From positions 9,885,983-9,949,982 of the forward strand of contig NC_019859.2 of assembly GCF_002234675.1 (NCBI RefSeq): a DNA stretch of 64,000 nt, given 5' to 3'. The notes below the pieces were generated by a model that saw only the letters and a list, made by a program, of their open reading frames with translations, was not told the DNA's origin and did no database searches. Both the position numbers and the translations under genes were made by a program. Numbering within the stretch: position 1 is the stretch's first letter; each line of letters begins with the position of its first letter. Shown here in pieces: positions 21,001 to 32,654 of this stretch. Origin of the DNA: Oryzias latipes. Lineage: Eukaryota; Chordata; Actinopteri; Beloniformes; Adrianichthyidae.

Positions 21001-24000
21001 CTAAACACCCGCATTTCAGAGTTCCAGTCAGACTGACGGCAAAGGAAAAGAAATCGAACGAACTAAACAGTCAGCCGAGCACACAACAGAGGTGTGGGGG
21101 TCTCTGACTGTGAACAACGGTGACATCCACGCCATGATGTGACAGAATGACTCCACAGAGGCAAGCGCACTGCTTCATTACCGAGAGATGGGGACATAGC
21201 GCGGATGAGGAGGAGAGGAGGAAGGACAAGAGGATGGACAAAGAGCAAAAAAAGTGGAAGACATGATCCAAGTCGACACAGATGCCAGTGGAGAGGGAGC
21301 CAAAGTTTTTATTAAGAACATAGATCAGGCCTGACAGATCCATTTTAAGTGTCCCCATAACTCAGTATATAAGGTTACAACAGACAAAAGCAGCAACAGG
21401 GGACATCTCATCAAGAGAAGAGAATCCAGGCGATGCACAGACAAAAATGCCTGCTGCTTTCAAAGTTGATAAAAGTCTTTTTCAATTCAGGATCAGATCG
21501 CATGTATTTGCCCTTATATGTGTTTTCTAAATTACTTTTTAGTAATGAAGTGTTTGACGGTGTTGTTGTCAGGCGTGTTTGTCTACAGACGGCACAAATA
21601 CAAACAGTGCAGCATGCATGACACAAGCATATACAGCAGCATCAGAAAGGAAACGTTAGTTTTTGAAGGCATACATACAGGGGCACAGACAGTCCAGCAC
21701 TCTTACCTTCCAAAGGCCGTGCTGGAGATTTTTCTGTTGGGACTACAAAAAACAAAAAAAACAGCATTAAAAAAAACTGCATTTAATGTGATCATTAAAA
21801 GTACAGGAGAGACGAAAACAAACAAACTGGAATTTCTTTAGAGTAGTTTCACACAAATCACAGTATTTTCATATAAAATATAGAAAATGAATATAATAAA
21901 ACAGTAAATATAATAAAATACGATATAAAATAAAACACAGAGATTCATTAGTTCAAATAGTCACAAACAATAATCCATTTTAATATAGTTGATATTATAT
22001 ACTGATATATATGAATGTATGCATTTCTTTTACTTTTGTTTATAAAAGCTGCTGTTGAAAACTATGATTCTGATCTGTTTTCCTCCTAAAAATAAATCAT
22101 TTTCCACTCCTAAATCATATTCAATATTAATTAAATATTTTACCCAGAATAATAGTTTCCTAATGAGTCTTTCTGTTTGTGTTTTTGTTGGCTGGGAGTT
22201 TTCAGGTAAGCTAGACAGCTAATAATGGTGACCTGCAGGGATTTGGTTTCCAGGAATAGCTTTGTCTTTATGGTGGCTGTGAAGGTAAGCACCAAGCAGA
22301 TATTCTTACATAACAAGTCATTAGCATCCGAGTGTGTGCGCGGCTTTGTGTGTGTGTGACAGAGAGAGAGAGAGAGAGAGACTACCACTGGAAGAACATT
22401 TAGTGGCTGTATTCTTTCTCTTTGGTTGAGTTTTTTGTCAAAAAATAATTCTGAATAACCAAGTTCTAAATAAATAAAAATAGGCAGACAGATTTAAGAC
22501 TGAACTGTTAAGTTTGGCACACTTTGTTGTTACATAGAACCCTTGACACCATGTTGCCACATTTCAGGAAACACTTTGATTTAGGATTGAAAAAGACTTT
22601 AAAAAGTTTACCAATTTTGCATTTATTTTATTTTATTTTTATCGCTTTACTGCTTTATGACTTGTTTTACTCTACGCCGTTTAAAAAACAAGTTCTTCTG
22701 CATTTAGGTCAGACAAGTTTTATTATCTGTTAAAAGAAGATTAACATTTGAGTCTAAAATAGTGGATACTGGATACTGGGGATTGAGTCCCAAGTTTGTT
22801 TTTGCAGATCATGTCTTAAATTTACATTTCAGTTGGCGAGCACTTCCGCCCGTCAGGTCAGTCATGTAAGGAAACGTGCTGTGTACACAAACACATAGCA
22901 GTTTGACATTTTCATGCGTGTTACCTGTTCGCTCTGAGGTGTTTGAGGCGAACCTCCAGGTCATTGAGCTGGTTGACCTTTTTGCTGCACTGTGAACAGT
23001 AGACATCCATGAGTTCGCCGGCGTAATGGTGCCGCACTTTGCGTGGTGTCTGGCCCGCGCTGTGAACAAACAGACAAACTTTACCAGACAAACAGCAAGA
23101 GAGAACCCTCCTTACACCAACAAATAAACCAATCTGCAAATAAATCATCTGGAAAGGACTGCATGGAGACGATCAACAAATATTGATTCATTAACCTCCT
23201 TTTTCTTATTTGTCATAAATCTGCTTCTCTATTATGACTTTAAATCAACTTGCCAGCCCAATTCTGTGAGTTTTGTCTGTTTGGTATGCAACAAAGGAGC
23301 ATTAGAACTGTATTGACAGTCTATCAGATGAAAGGCTTAATCCCATTAAGAACAAGGCTCTGATTAATATTCATGTGGCCTTCAGGGCAAGAACTCCTTC
23401 CCTCCACTCCTGCAGTCGGGGAGGAATTCTAGAGCCAGCAGAGAGGAAACTAAAATGCATGAAATTAAATAGAGCCTCTTTTACATTTTACTTCATCATT
23501 GCTTAATCTTTGAGAAACCGAACAGACGCAAAAGTCAGATGTAGAGTTTTCGTTTGCTCTGAGCAGTGATGAGTGTGCTGGAGCCATGTGCTGCAAGAAC
23601 CTGCTGTTGTGGTTTTGCCACAACGTTGGGAGGAAGTGTCAGGTTTGTACGCAGCATCCTGTCAATACATGAAGCTTTACTGAGGTTTGCATACTTCCTG
23701 CACTCCAAAGTTCCTTTCTCAGTTCTTTTGTTGGAGAAAACTTTTTTATACTTCCGTAATGTTTGGTCCCAGGGTTGTCTTTCTCATCAAATATCTTTAG
23801 ATTGTCAGAAACTAAAGGTATAGTAATAGTAACATTTTTAACATGTTCTTGTGGTATTTTTCTGATATATGAGGAAATGTATGACAAAAATTAGGCTTAA
23901 AATTGCATCACTAAGTATTTCTTTATTCAAATCTTTGTGAATCTGGAGAAGATGGAAAAATGCCAAATGAAAAAGAGCTTATTAAAATAAATCAAAAGGT

Positions 24001-25564
24001 GATCGGAGTGGGACTGTAAATATAAAACTTCACCTCTGTCAGTTTTAAAAGTGTATTTGACATTGATGATTGATGCATCTCTGCTTCGATATTTAACCAG
24101 CTTTTATGAAGCTAAATCCTGATAAAACATCTAACGGATTATTATTAGACTAATTACTCTGGTCAAACGCTGCAAGCATTTCTAAAAGACACAAATTAAG
24201 GGTAACCTCAAATACATTGGATTAAAGAAGCATTCAAAGCAACTTTTACTTTAGCTGCAATAAAGCCCTTCAGGCAAAGAAATTAAATTACTTTTTGAAA
24301 CCTAAATAAATTAAGCCAATTGGACCTAAAGCAACACTAGAGTATTTTAGATTTCTTTTAGGGAGAGAGTCCATCAGGTAAAGATTTAACAAAAACAATC
24401 ACTTTCTCAATGGTAACAGTCAGAAATTTATGTGCAAATAAGTGAACCGTGCAGACTTATGCAGCTCCAACCGTTGCATTTGGATTGAAAGGGACACCAA
24501 AATGTTGTCAATACAGATCCGAACTGACAAATATGGACTCCTGAGTTATGAAAGATGAATTCCAGGTGTTCGGTTTAGCAAGTTTCTGGCTGTAATCCTT
24601 TTGTTAGTCCTTATCCTTTAAATTTAGGAGCTGAAAAACTGTGCACAACTTCCAGCAAAGACAAACAAACCAGAAAATGTTTTACAGCTGAGATTAATCA
24701 TCAACCTCCTAAATAATAATGGAGTGGAGAAGGTTTTCTGTAATGTTAAAAGGCATGCTTAAAAGGGGAGGGGTATGGCCTTCAAGGGGTATCCCACCTT
24801 GAGGGCACAGATGAGCCGAGGTCAGAGCAGCCGTTGGTGCGAGTCTCGTCCTCCAGACAGGGGCTGCTGGGAGTGTAGTCTGGGTCATCCCCCTCTCCGT
24901 AGTCCTCAAACTGCTCCTCGTTCAGGGAAGCCGAAGAACGTGTCGAAAGGTCAGAGGTCACCGAGATACTAGTCTGCCCAGCCCTGTAAAAAGAAAGGTC
25001 AATGTTAGATTTCATAGTTATATTTTTAATCATTTCTATGAGCAAAATTGAAAAGATAGTTCACATAAAAGGAGAACTTTTACATTTTTTTAAATTAATG
25101 ACAAAACTCCTAATATCTTTGTAAATACACTTTGTTTCCTGGCAAAAGTTGCAGAAAATGGGAAAAATATTAGTAGATCAGTAGAAACTGATGCTTATTT
25201 TAAATTTATGTTAAGTTAGAAGGTAAAAAAAAGAAGACATTTTTAGTCTTCAGCATGAAAACAAAACACAAAGTGGACCTTTTACAGAAAAGAACGTTTT
25301 AAACCTGATGGTTACTTACTTCTCCCCGGGGAAAAACAATTCCCCCAGTGTCTCCTCTTTATCTCCAAGTCTGGTGAGCCTGTCTAAGGTGTCTGATCCC
25401 TGGGTGCTTTCTACAGCACTGTCTCTATCAGATTCCCGCTCCCTGCCCTCTTCTTCCTCCACGGGCTCTTCTGCCTCTTTGGGGAACAGCTGGCACTCAG
25501 GGACGGGGTCAGGATAGGCCAGGGTGCTCATGATGACCGGACAGATCTGCTTCTCCTCACCACC
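14901..25564 (-). CDS. rab11fip4: RAB11FIP4, Rab11 family-interacting protein 4 (12 coding exons)
   Basis: Exons, 5' to 3' on the minus strand: 25,320-25,564; 24,798-24,983; 22,925-23,059; 21,707-21,742; 20,858-20,957; 20,163-20,266; 19,912-20,052; 18,313-18,394; 17,847-17,984; 17,511-17,669; 15,974-16,117; 14,901-15,017. All junctions are GT-AG and every phase matches, giving 528 residues. Order: acidic N-terminal linker, EEQFEDYGEGDD block, AGQTPRK, DVYCSQCSKK, NGSTEDLFRDSIDSCD, then a coiled coil over about 260 residues, and the C-terminal Rab11-binding domain YMDKIILSILDHNPSILEI. The ending separates it from FIP3. Class II FIPs dimerise through this coil and bind Rab11 (and Arf6) on recycling endosomes; they act in cargo delivery and cytokinesis. 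The EF-hand region of the long form is not in these exons. Teleosts often carry a and b copies; which one this is cannot be told. Confidence 0.95.
15151..15207. repeat. Hairpin-forming inverted repeat in the last RAB11FIP4 intron
   Basis: Arms GCCATCAGTTGCAAATTTA (15,161-15,179) and TAAATTTGCAACTGATGGC (15,182-15,200) are perfect, with a 2-base loop. The arms extend to CGTTACA / TGTAACG (15,151-15,157 and 15,201-15,207) across a 3-base bulge. Confidence 0.9.
15290..15440 (+). repeat. TIR-family element, copy C (partial)
   Basis: Family blocks 'aaattgtgtttttggcgttt', 'acatgttcttgcag', 'aagaaaattaagattaaaat' and 'ttgttgtgaatcagcagtag' in order. The right half is missing. Lies in the last RAB11FIP4 intron. 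Confidence 0.6.
15597..15692 (+). repeat. SINE-like fragment ('gctcttcctgacac')
   Basis: Contains 'gaatgctcttcctgacactc' followed by 'aaccgggcttgggaccggca', a very common teleost SINE/LINE tail module. In the last RAB11FIP4 intron. Confidence 0.55.
15833..15852 (+). repeat. Poly-G run of 20
   Basis: Uninterrupted G20, that is C20 in the RAB11FIP4 sense strand, about 120 bases downstream of an exon donor. Confidence 0.9.
15974..16117 (-). CDS. rab11fip4: RAB11FIP4 exon: coiled coil (LNGQILSLSLFEAKNLF)
   Basis: Acceptor 'attttttag|GAGAACCAC', donor 'AGAGACCAG|GTAAAA', 48 residues. Contains NDELNGQILSLSLFEAKNLF and TQTKAQSLAAEIENASRD. Confidence 0.94.
17511..17669 (-). CDS. rab11fip4: RAB11FIP4 exon: coiled coil (LIEDLRRELEHLQ)
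   Basis: Acceptor 'tgacctgcag|CTAATAGAG', donor 'CTCAGGCAG|GTATGG', phase 0 on both sides, 53 residues. Contains LIEDLRRELEHLQLFKLEAE, PGRGRSSSSGLADL and REVELEHEVKRLRQ. Confidence 0.94.
17847..17984 (-). CDS. rab11fip4: RAB11FIP4 exon: coiled coil (LEDTSLRLKDEMDLYRK)
   Basis: Acceptor 'ccaccctcag|GAGAAGCAG', donor 'CAGGAG|GTGGGG', phase 0 on both sides, 46 residues. Near-identical to mammalian FIP4 over LEDTSLRLKDEMDLY and MMDKL. Confidence 0.94.
18313..18394 (-). CDS. rab11fip4: RAB11FIP4 exon: coiled coil
   Basis: Acceptor 'ctttgtatag|GGTAAAGC', donor 'CTGGACGAG|GTGAGG'. Encodes VKQLEDENMEMSLNLCRLKS and then QTEKLDE; the last part is identical to the mammalian sequence as I know it. Confidence 0.93.
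18803..19165 (+). mobile_element. hAT-like MITE (TIR caggg.tctgcaacc) in RAB11FIP4 intron
   Basis: Left end 'caggtttctgcaaccttta' and right end 'caggttgcagatccctg' are inverted repeats of each other (CAGG..TCTGCAACC). The 8-bp flanks are acctgcag and acctacca, compatible with a decayed target-site duplication. Related ends occur at 42,557 and at 50,846-51,549. No coding capacity. Confidence 0.65.
19912..20052 (-). CDS. rab11fip4: RAB11FIP4 exon: coiled coil
   Basis: Acceptor 'gttttctcag|AGTTAATG', donor 'CACAGTCG|GTGAGA'. Encodes VNELEELLKDQETRAEQTLQ and EETRRHREAYIKMERDKS, continuous heptads. Confidence 0.94.
20163..20266 (-). CDS. rab11fip4: RAB11FIP4 exon: coiled coil start
   Basis: Acceptor 'tttatggcag|GTGAGTTC', donor 'GTACACAG|GTAAGG'. 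Encodes VSSLEKKVAELENEIVMNGD and then LKSRLKQENTQLVHR with clear heptad spacing. Confidence 0.94.
20858..20957 (-). CDS. rab11fip4: RAB11FIP4 exon: NGSTEDLFRDSIDSCD
   Basis: Acceptor 'tttgaacag|GCAGCTG', donor 'AACGAGAAG|GTAGAA'. Encodes QLLHNSNLSSSNGSTEDLF, then RDSIDSCDVDINEK, a hallmark block of FIP3/FIP4 just before the coiled coil. Confidence 0.94.
21707..21742 (-). CDS. rab11fip4: RAB11FIP4 36-base micro-exon (SPNRKISSTAFGR)
   Basis: Acceptor 'ttttttgtag|TCCCAAC', donor 'TTTGGAAG|GTAAGA'. It is phase 2 on both sides, so skipping it would keep the frame. The peptide PNRKISSTAFG is identical to what I know of the mammalian protein. Confidence 0.92.
22359..22381. repeat. (GA)n microsatellite
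   Basis: About eleven GA units following a short (GT)n. Confidence 0.85.
22925..23059 (-). CDS. rab11fip4: RAB11FIP4 exon: CSQC segment
   Basis: Acceptor 'tgttcacag|CGCGGGCC', donor 'GCGAACAG|GTAACA'. Encodes AGQTPRKVRHHYAGELMDVY, then CSQCSKKVNQLNDLEVRLKH. It begins the first short helical region ahead of the main coiled coil. Confidence 0.94.
23822..24015 (+). repeat. TIR-family element, copy D
   Basis: Internally deleted copy in a RAB11FIP4 intron. It has 'acatgttcttgtggtatttt' and 'agtatttctttattcaaatc', and ends with an intact right terminal repeat 'atcggagtgggact' at 24,002-24,015. Confidence 0.7.
24798..24983 (-). CDS. rab11fip4: RAB11FIP4 exon: SLNEEQFEDYGEGDD block
   Basis: Acceptor 'tttttacag|GGCTGGGC', donor 'CCCTCAAG|GTGGGA', phase 2 on both sides. 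Encodes TSDLSTRSSASLNEEQFEDY and the following GEGDDPDYTPSSPCLEDE, a strongly conserved acidic block of FIP3/FIP4. Confidence 0.93.
25320..25564 (-). CDS. rab11fip4: RAB11FIP4 exon: acidic linker
   Basis: Acceptor 'gtctgtgcag|GGTGGTGAG', donor 'GAGAA|GTAAGT' (phase 2). Encodes an Asp/Glu-rich disordered segment including AVESTQGSDTLDRL and LGELFFPGEK, similar in place to the ESTQSLEGS...GLFLPEDK region of mammalian FIP4. It is the most upstream exon identified with certainty. Its phase 0 start matches the candidate first exon at 37,592. Confidence 0.9.
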
Positions 25565-28500
25565 CTGCACAGACCAGACGTTGCACAACCCCAATCAGAA
25601 CATCAAAATACAAGTCATTCCAAAGGTCAGGAGGAGGTACAAGGATCTGTCAAACTTTGTCATCATAAATTCGTCTTTCATAAGCAGGTCAGTCCTATCC
25701 AACCATGGCTTTTACGAAAACCAGAACTAATGAGTGTCTGTTGTGGAGATTTGCCAGACAGAAAATTTAATTTGTCTTTATATCAAAAGCACGTTGATCC
25801 AAAACAGCCTTTTCTCTGCATTTTTGATCCCTCAACATGAATCTAGTAAAGTTTATTCCTGCCTTTAACCCATGAGACATTGATGGAGTCAGACTCCTAA
25901 CTTGGGGAATTCCTTCACAGTTGGATTGCTGCTAAGCCCATGATGGGGGGTCTGTTGAGCTTTAGAGGTGAAAGGTCAGAGGTCAGGGGTCTCGCCCAGT
26001 TTCGCTGCCTTTTTCAAAATCAGGGGCCTACGTCACAGACAAAATGGACTTCTCTCAGCGGGTCGAACAACTGAGAAACTCAAAAGCATAGCTGGGGGCA
26101 GAAATGAAGACTGCTGAGTGATCTGTGAGGAAAAACAAACGACAGCAGAGAAGGAACTCGATTGGTACGGAAGATAAGAATAAAGCTAAAGAGTGAAGAC
26201 CGAACAAAAAGAAACAGAGGACCGACTGTGTCAAACACAATAGGATGAATTCTGTAAAACTAATCCTAAAAGAAAGTCTAAAAATCTGACATCAATGCAG
26301 ATTTATGAGGATTAAACCAAATTAACACCACTTTATCTAATCACCTTAGTTTACTTTGTGTTCAAATGTGTTTTTTTGTCTTTAGCAGTTCCACCATTTC
26401 AAATAAATGCCAGAATTTGTTCGTTTGTTGAAAATAACTTTTTAAAATTACATCGTAGAAATCTAGAGCGAAAAATGTGATGCGGCTGCAAGGAAAAGAG
26501 AATTTAAATGCATGAAAATAATCACGATCTAAATTCAAATATATACAGCAAACAGAGGATCTGTGGTGCTACAAAAGGGTCAACGTGAATCTGAGTCACA
26601 ACGGACAAAACAAAGCCAGAAGGTCTGTTTAGCATTCCCTCCCTGCAGCTGAAAGAAAACACTGTGTGAGAAAAAGGAGCTATTGGAGAACCAAGAGTCT
26701 CTCAGTGAGCAACAAAAAAATATTCAAAGAAAACCTTTTAAAAGTCATTGTATGATTTCTGTCATCTAGTGAACATTAGCCTCCTGTAAACTTAATTTAT
26801 TCTGAATAACAAAGAGAAAAAGGTTATTTGGAATTACCGGTTTGAGCTGAAAAACCCAAATGTCTAATAGATTTAAGTGTTTAAAAGTCAATAATCCCGG
26901 ATGAGCAACAAAGATAAAATAGACTTGTTGATTCAAGGAAACTGTAGTAAAGTCTGCATTGTGGCGGCCTTCAAGGTCGTTTTCTGTGACAAAAATGTTG
27001 CACATATTGCAGAAATGTGAGTCTTTTTTATCCTGATGAGGTCAAACTGGAAAAGTTTGGTGACATGGAATTCACTTCAGTTTAAAATAGGAAATACAAA
27101 ACTTTCAACCTTGAAATAGACACAATGCTTTAGGTTTACACAACACATAAACATGTTGATATTTGATCAAATATTGAACCGGCTGCCACTGCAGCTTTAG
27201 TCTGAACTGGATTTTCCAGAAAGACGTCGTTTCAATGGGAGCAGCCCTGGGAGAATAATTACTTTAACTTGTCTGCTTTTTTTCCTTGTTCAAATTCAAA
27301 AGGAAAAGCTTTCAAATCAACTAAATACCAAGTAAAATTGGAATATAGCCCATTTAAAAACAATCTTGAGAGACACATTGTATAACTGTATCATTTAGCA
27401 GGTGTTTAGCTTGGTGATTTTCAGGAATCCAAAATAAAGAAGCCTTGTGAGAATTGTATGTGTGTGTGCGACCTCATAGTACGATCAGTACATTCATTCT
27501 GCGTGTGGCCTGGAGGCTCTAACTGACAAAACACAAACTTCCAGACTGCTTGGAGTTCTCTTGAGCAGCTTACCAGACAGCATCTGAACTGCCTTCAGCT
27601 TAAAACTTGACTTATGTCAGATCTGTCCTTTTGGTGCCTTATACACTCCAATCTGTGAACGGCTGTTTATTCTGTCACCACGACTTACTGAGGATCAGAT
27701 ATCAACGGGTTGAAAACAGATTTCAGACTCCAAAAGCAACTCGGGCTGAAAATCTTTTTTTTTTTTTAAATCAAAGACGAGCATAAATGTTTTTCTATAA
27801 ACATATTTAACAGAAAATATCTTCCTACAATCTCTTAGAGTCTGTCAGGGTCTGACCCAGTTACAATACAGTCTTGACATTCCAGTCCTACTCTTGTTTC
27901 AACTTCCTGAGTGTCACCTTACCGTGTGATGGTGAGAAGACAAACGTTCAGGCTGCAAAGTGTTTGGATTTATTCTTAACCCACAATGCTGTCCCATTTC
28001 CCATTATTTTCTTGAAAATATTCACATAAACATCACTAAAATATACTGACGATGGTCGGTCTGCTCAGGTGGATTATTAGCCACAAAGACTGAGCCAAAT
28101 TGACTACAAGACAAAGACGCTTCCAGGCTGATGGAGAGAAGAAAAGGGAAAACATGCACTGCAGAGCAATGAAGATGTAAATGAGAGACAGACAAAAACG
28201 TAAAATGTCACAGGATATTTGTGGTTTAGAAATAGAGGGAAAAATGGAGAAAAAAATAAGAGAAAGACAAAGAAAAAAAATACATTTTTGGATTAAATCC
28301 TTTTAAGTTCTTCTTTCCCAAACTGCACACTTTTGAATATAACATGGATGAAAAGCTCCTTTTCAGTCAGTCAGTGGGCATCTGAAAATACTAAATGGGC
28401 TTCACTCACATCCGCAGTCAACATTGGCTTCCCTAATATTCATGGTGGGGTGATGTTAAAACATTCACCAAAAGATTCTGTAGAATACAGAATAAACATG

Positions 28501-29190
28501 TTTTTAAATGTTCAAAAAGGTCAAGATTAACCTTCTTTGCCCATCAGCAGCATTGGTTACCCAATGTGGTTAGATCCAGATTACTCAAGTGGAACCACTT
28601 CACGGCGGAAGTATTGATGGTTATGGCACTTTAATTATTCTCCAGGAATAATCTGAAAAGAGATCGTAATCAGCCCCAGTAGAACTCTGCTAAAACTAGC
28701 AGTAGCATAGCACAGCTTCTTCTCGCTCCTTCAGATCAAATAGTTGAAGGTGAATAATGGCATCATGGGCCATCAAATCCAGGGACAACCTGTTTCAAAA
28801 GCACAACTTAAAAAAAATGTTTCAATATATTGAGATATCTAATAAGAATGAGATATATAATGAGATATCTCTCATGAGACTGCAAAAAATATTTTTTATT
28901 TGATTACATTGATGGAAAATCTTAGATTTTAAAGGCAGGGCCGATGTGGAACTGGAAGCTGGCATCCTCTGTACAAGAACCAACCTGGGAGACTTTCAAA
29001 GGACAGTCTGACTAGAAACGTGGTTTTTACTACCGTTACATGTTACATGAGCATACCATTAAATCTTTGGAGCAGTTAAAATACAAGAAAGTTAACATTT
29101 TTCAGGCACTTTCCATAAAATAAATGCACAAACATCCTGCTAAAAACCCATACCTGTAATTTACAACGTCTAACCAGTCCCGGGTTAGAA

Positions 29191-29193
<3 letters not shown>

Positions 29194-29226
<33 letters not shown>
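29194..29226. repeat. (CA)n microsatellite
   Basis: About sixteen uninterrupted CA units. Confidence 0.9.
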
Positions 29227-29228
<2 letters not shown>

Positions 29229-31417
29229 GCATCAATTAAAAAAACACTCCTGATTTTTTTATATTCTTCACAAATCTATAAATGGATCTTCATTCAAAAG
29301 AATGTTTTTTTATCCCAATTTAAATAATAAAATTATCGCCTTTTTCAGTTTAATTGACAAATTATGAGAATGCTGTATTCTTAACCAAACAAAATTAATT
29401 TTCAGTGGAAATAAAAAAGAATTTAAATTGTTGAAATTTTAAACTTGCAAATTAAAAGAAATAAATTCAGCACTTTGGCCGTGATAATCAGCTGCATCTC
29501 AAACTCTTTTTTTCCCCTCACACATAAGTGAGAAAAGGAAGAAGGATGTACAGCAGAGAACTCACAGCTGCAAAGTCTACAAGCATGAGAGGATGAAACT
29601 ACTGATCCTAGTCCCATAATAAATGTCACAAAAAGAAAAAAAGAATTGCAGAAGGAACGGCCAGATTTTGGCAGGTCTGCTAAATTTCCAAAAATGACAG
29701 AGTGGATCCGTTTCTTCAGCTTTATTAGTAACTTCTCTAAAGGTGATCTTTATGTGGAAGTTCCACAGACGCACAAACGAAACCAAATCAGTGAAGAGGA
29801 CTAAAAGATGAGTACAAACAACATGTCAACAGATTCATCTCTGAAACTCCTAACACTGAGTCACATATTTGTTCTTTCTTCAGAGTTTCAGCAACACAGA
29901 GGTGGATTAGAGCTCTCACAACAGCAACATGCTAATGCCTTTGTTGAGCAGGTGTTGGGGCTGCGGCAGTAGTTACCAGGGAGGCCAACAATACGGTGTT
30001 TTCTTTGCACAAGTTATGCGTTTGTGAGATTGCAGAGCCACAAACAGAAAAGCCCTCACAAGTACTCCATCAACCTGCATAAGGTCAGCCGTCCATGTTT
30101 AAAATCTGTTTCTAAGGCTGATTTCAACTTTTTTTTTCAGTCAATCTGCACTGGAAACTTAACATATGAAGCAACAAATGGCAATGCAGCAAATGAATTA
30201 AGGAAAAAATAAAAGGCAAAAAGAGAGATCTGCTATATTAGGGCTATACCTCAAAAGAAACGTATGAAACAGTGATGGATCAAAGCACTATTTTATTTAA
30301 ATTAATTCATTCTGAAATGAAAAAAACAACCACATTCAACTGATTTATCTCAAAAGGCTAATGCAGAAAAAAACAAGAAAAATCCGTTCTGTCTGTCTGG
30401 AATGAAAACACTCCAACTGCAGAGGTATGTGGAACAACAAAATAGCGGAAATAATGCAAAAAATAAATTAAAAAAAGGTAGATCTACTGCAGATTTGATT
30501 CAGGTGAGTCAAATATGTTGTCTTTTATAGTTTGGTGATCAACGCAGATGAGTCAACTCGACAGAGAAAGCAACACAGGAGTTCATAATAGTTGGTGTTC
30601 CTCGTAAAAACAAGACAAAAAAACGATGTACAACTTATATCGTCAACTCATATCGTGCTCTTTTTTTTTAAACATAACATTTTTTTGGAGCAGCAAGCTG
30701 TCAATATGCTGCTGTCAACAATAAAAACCGACATGACTTATCAACTTATCAACAGTTTTCCAGCCGTCAGTCAGCAAAGATGAAGACGGTTTATCCGGCA
30801 AGAGATACAAAGTTCTCCAAGTCCTTGTTGAAAAGACTGTCAAGCCAATTGGAAACTGAACTGAGTCTGTGCCGACAGCAGATGGTCGATACCGTTTATG
30901 TGCTGAACTAATGTCCGATCCTTGCATAGTAAAGTCTGTAAAGACGGCTATGCACACCAAGGTCCTACTGATCTTCAAGGAAGAGAAGGGAAACCAAGAT
31001 TATGAACTTACCAGACAAGACTTTTGATCTTACGTTTCCTTTTTTTTTAACGCATAACTCCCAGATTTGAAACAACTTAAAGATCAAATACAAAAAAAAT
31101 TATGGGTGTAACAATTCATCTTAGCAACCATTTGATTCCTATTATAGTTTGTGTTTGCCGATACGATTCATAGTTGATTTTGTTCATTTTGAATTATCCG
31201 ATTTGATTCGACTGACTGACCTAACATCGATCCCGACGTCTGTTTAAAAAAAAACATTAAGTAATTGAAAAAAAAAAAAAACTAAGAACTAATTTTTTCC
31301 TTTAATTTGTTGGATTTCTTCCAAACGACACTCCTTTGTATCAAAGCAGGTGCAATGATGTTGAAAGTTTTATCAGGGAGAGAAAATGACTCACTGGATT
31401 TGTGTGTGTGTGTAATT

Positions 31418-31475
31418 CTTGATTTGTAACTTGTACAATACATTTTGTGCGTGTACTTGCAATTGTGTATTCACA
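31418..31475 (+). repeat. Left arm of an inverted repeat flanking the 31.7 kb hAT element
   Basis: 'cttgatttgtaacttgtaca' and the next 20 bases are complementary, with few mismatches, to 32,690-32,735. The arms then continue less exactly through 'caattgtgta'. Confidence 0.65.
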
Positions 31476-31681
31476 TGAACACATCTGTTTAAGACAGTGG
31501 ACAAATATCAAGTCTTTACTAGATATTATTCACAATCTAAGTTCAAAGCGGCTGATTAGAAAACTGATGGCTCAGCATTGTAGCATCATCTACGCACAAG
31601 AAGTGTGAAAAGAGTCTCACAACTCCTTATGCACTTTGATCTGTGCATAGATGTGATTCTGTCTGTGTGCATCACGCTCAT

Positions 31682-32537
31682 TAGGCCTGCACGATTTTAG
31701 AAAAATCTGCGATATGCGATATCAGTGTTTGAAACTGCGATGACGGTATGACTTGCGATAAATGGAAAAATAGAAAAGCAAAAATACCAATACATTTTGG
31801 TTTCAGTGTGAGTTTTATTCAAATAATTCAACACAACTTAAATTAACGTGCAAGTTTTATTCAAAAAGAAGAAAATATATTTACCATAGAACTTGCCAAA
31901 ACTATGATGAATGATTACAAAAAATTTAAATAGATGCCCAGGAATAAAATAGGTTGGTGTCTCCTACATTTCCATTTTACTGCAAGTGTTATTAAATAAG
32001 TCAACATAACTTAAAATCCAAGTCTTTTTCAAAAAGGAGAAAAAGTTAAGACCTATAGCTGTGGCCAAAACATAAATGAACAATGAACAAAAAAGATAGA
32101 GGCCCACAACTTAAACGTGACCTAGTATGAACTAGGGCTGCACGATATGAGGAAAACTTGCGATATTAGTGATCAATATTGCGATAACGATATAATTTTC
32201 AGTAAATAAACAAATAGAAAAATAAACAAAAACATCATTCCCATTTCATTGCAACAGTTTAAAAATTATACTCCAAATGACCCTCGTCGACACGGGGGAC
32301 AAACATCTAACATAATAGGACTCCATCTGATTGGTCAACAATGGGAAGGCGTCCATCTGATTGGTCAAAGCATAAAGGGATTTATTTGATTCGTTAAATG
32401 CTTCAAGCTGCTAGAAGATTGTTTTAACACATTTTGGGTTTGCGATTTATTGCGATATTCGCAGTCTTTTGCGATATGCATATTGCAGAGCTGGATATTG
32501 CGATAATGATAAATTTGCGGTATATTGTGCAGGCCTA
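31682..32537 (+). mobile_element. hAT nonautonomous element with 8-bp TSD, two left ends
   Basis: The element starts TAGGCCTGCACGATTTTAG and ends ATTGTGCAGGCCTA. It is bracketed by identical 8-bp duplications ACGCTCAT at 31,674-31,681 and 32,538-32,545, the size made by hAT transposases. A second left-type end, 'tagggctgcacgatatgagg', sits internally at about 32,132. A block 'ttcaa..aattcaacacaact' near 31,815-31,880 recurs diverged near 31,985-32,045. The 3' half (32,310-32,410) matches the element at 2,891-3,307 in reverse. No transposase frame. Confidence 0.88.
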
Positions 32538-32654
32538 ACGCTCATGGTGTGCACTATTTAAAGGTTTATATGCATTGGAGGTGTATTGAATTCGTAGTTA
32601 GTCTTAAGTTGCTGTAATTTCAAGTTGTGTGTGTCAGTTGTATTTGTATTTGTT

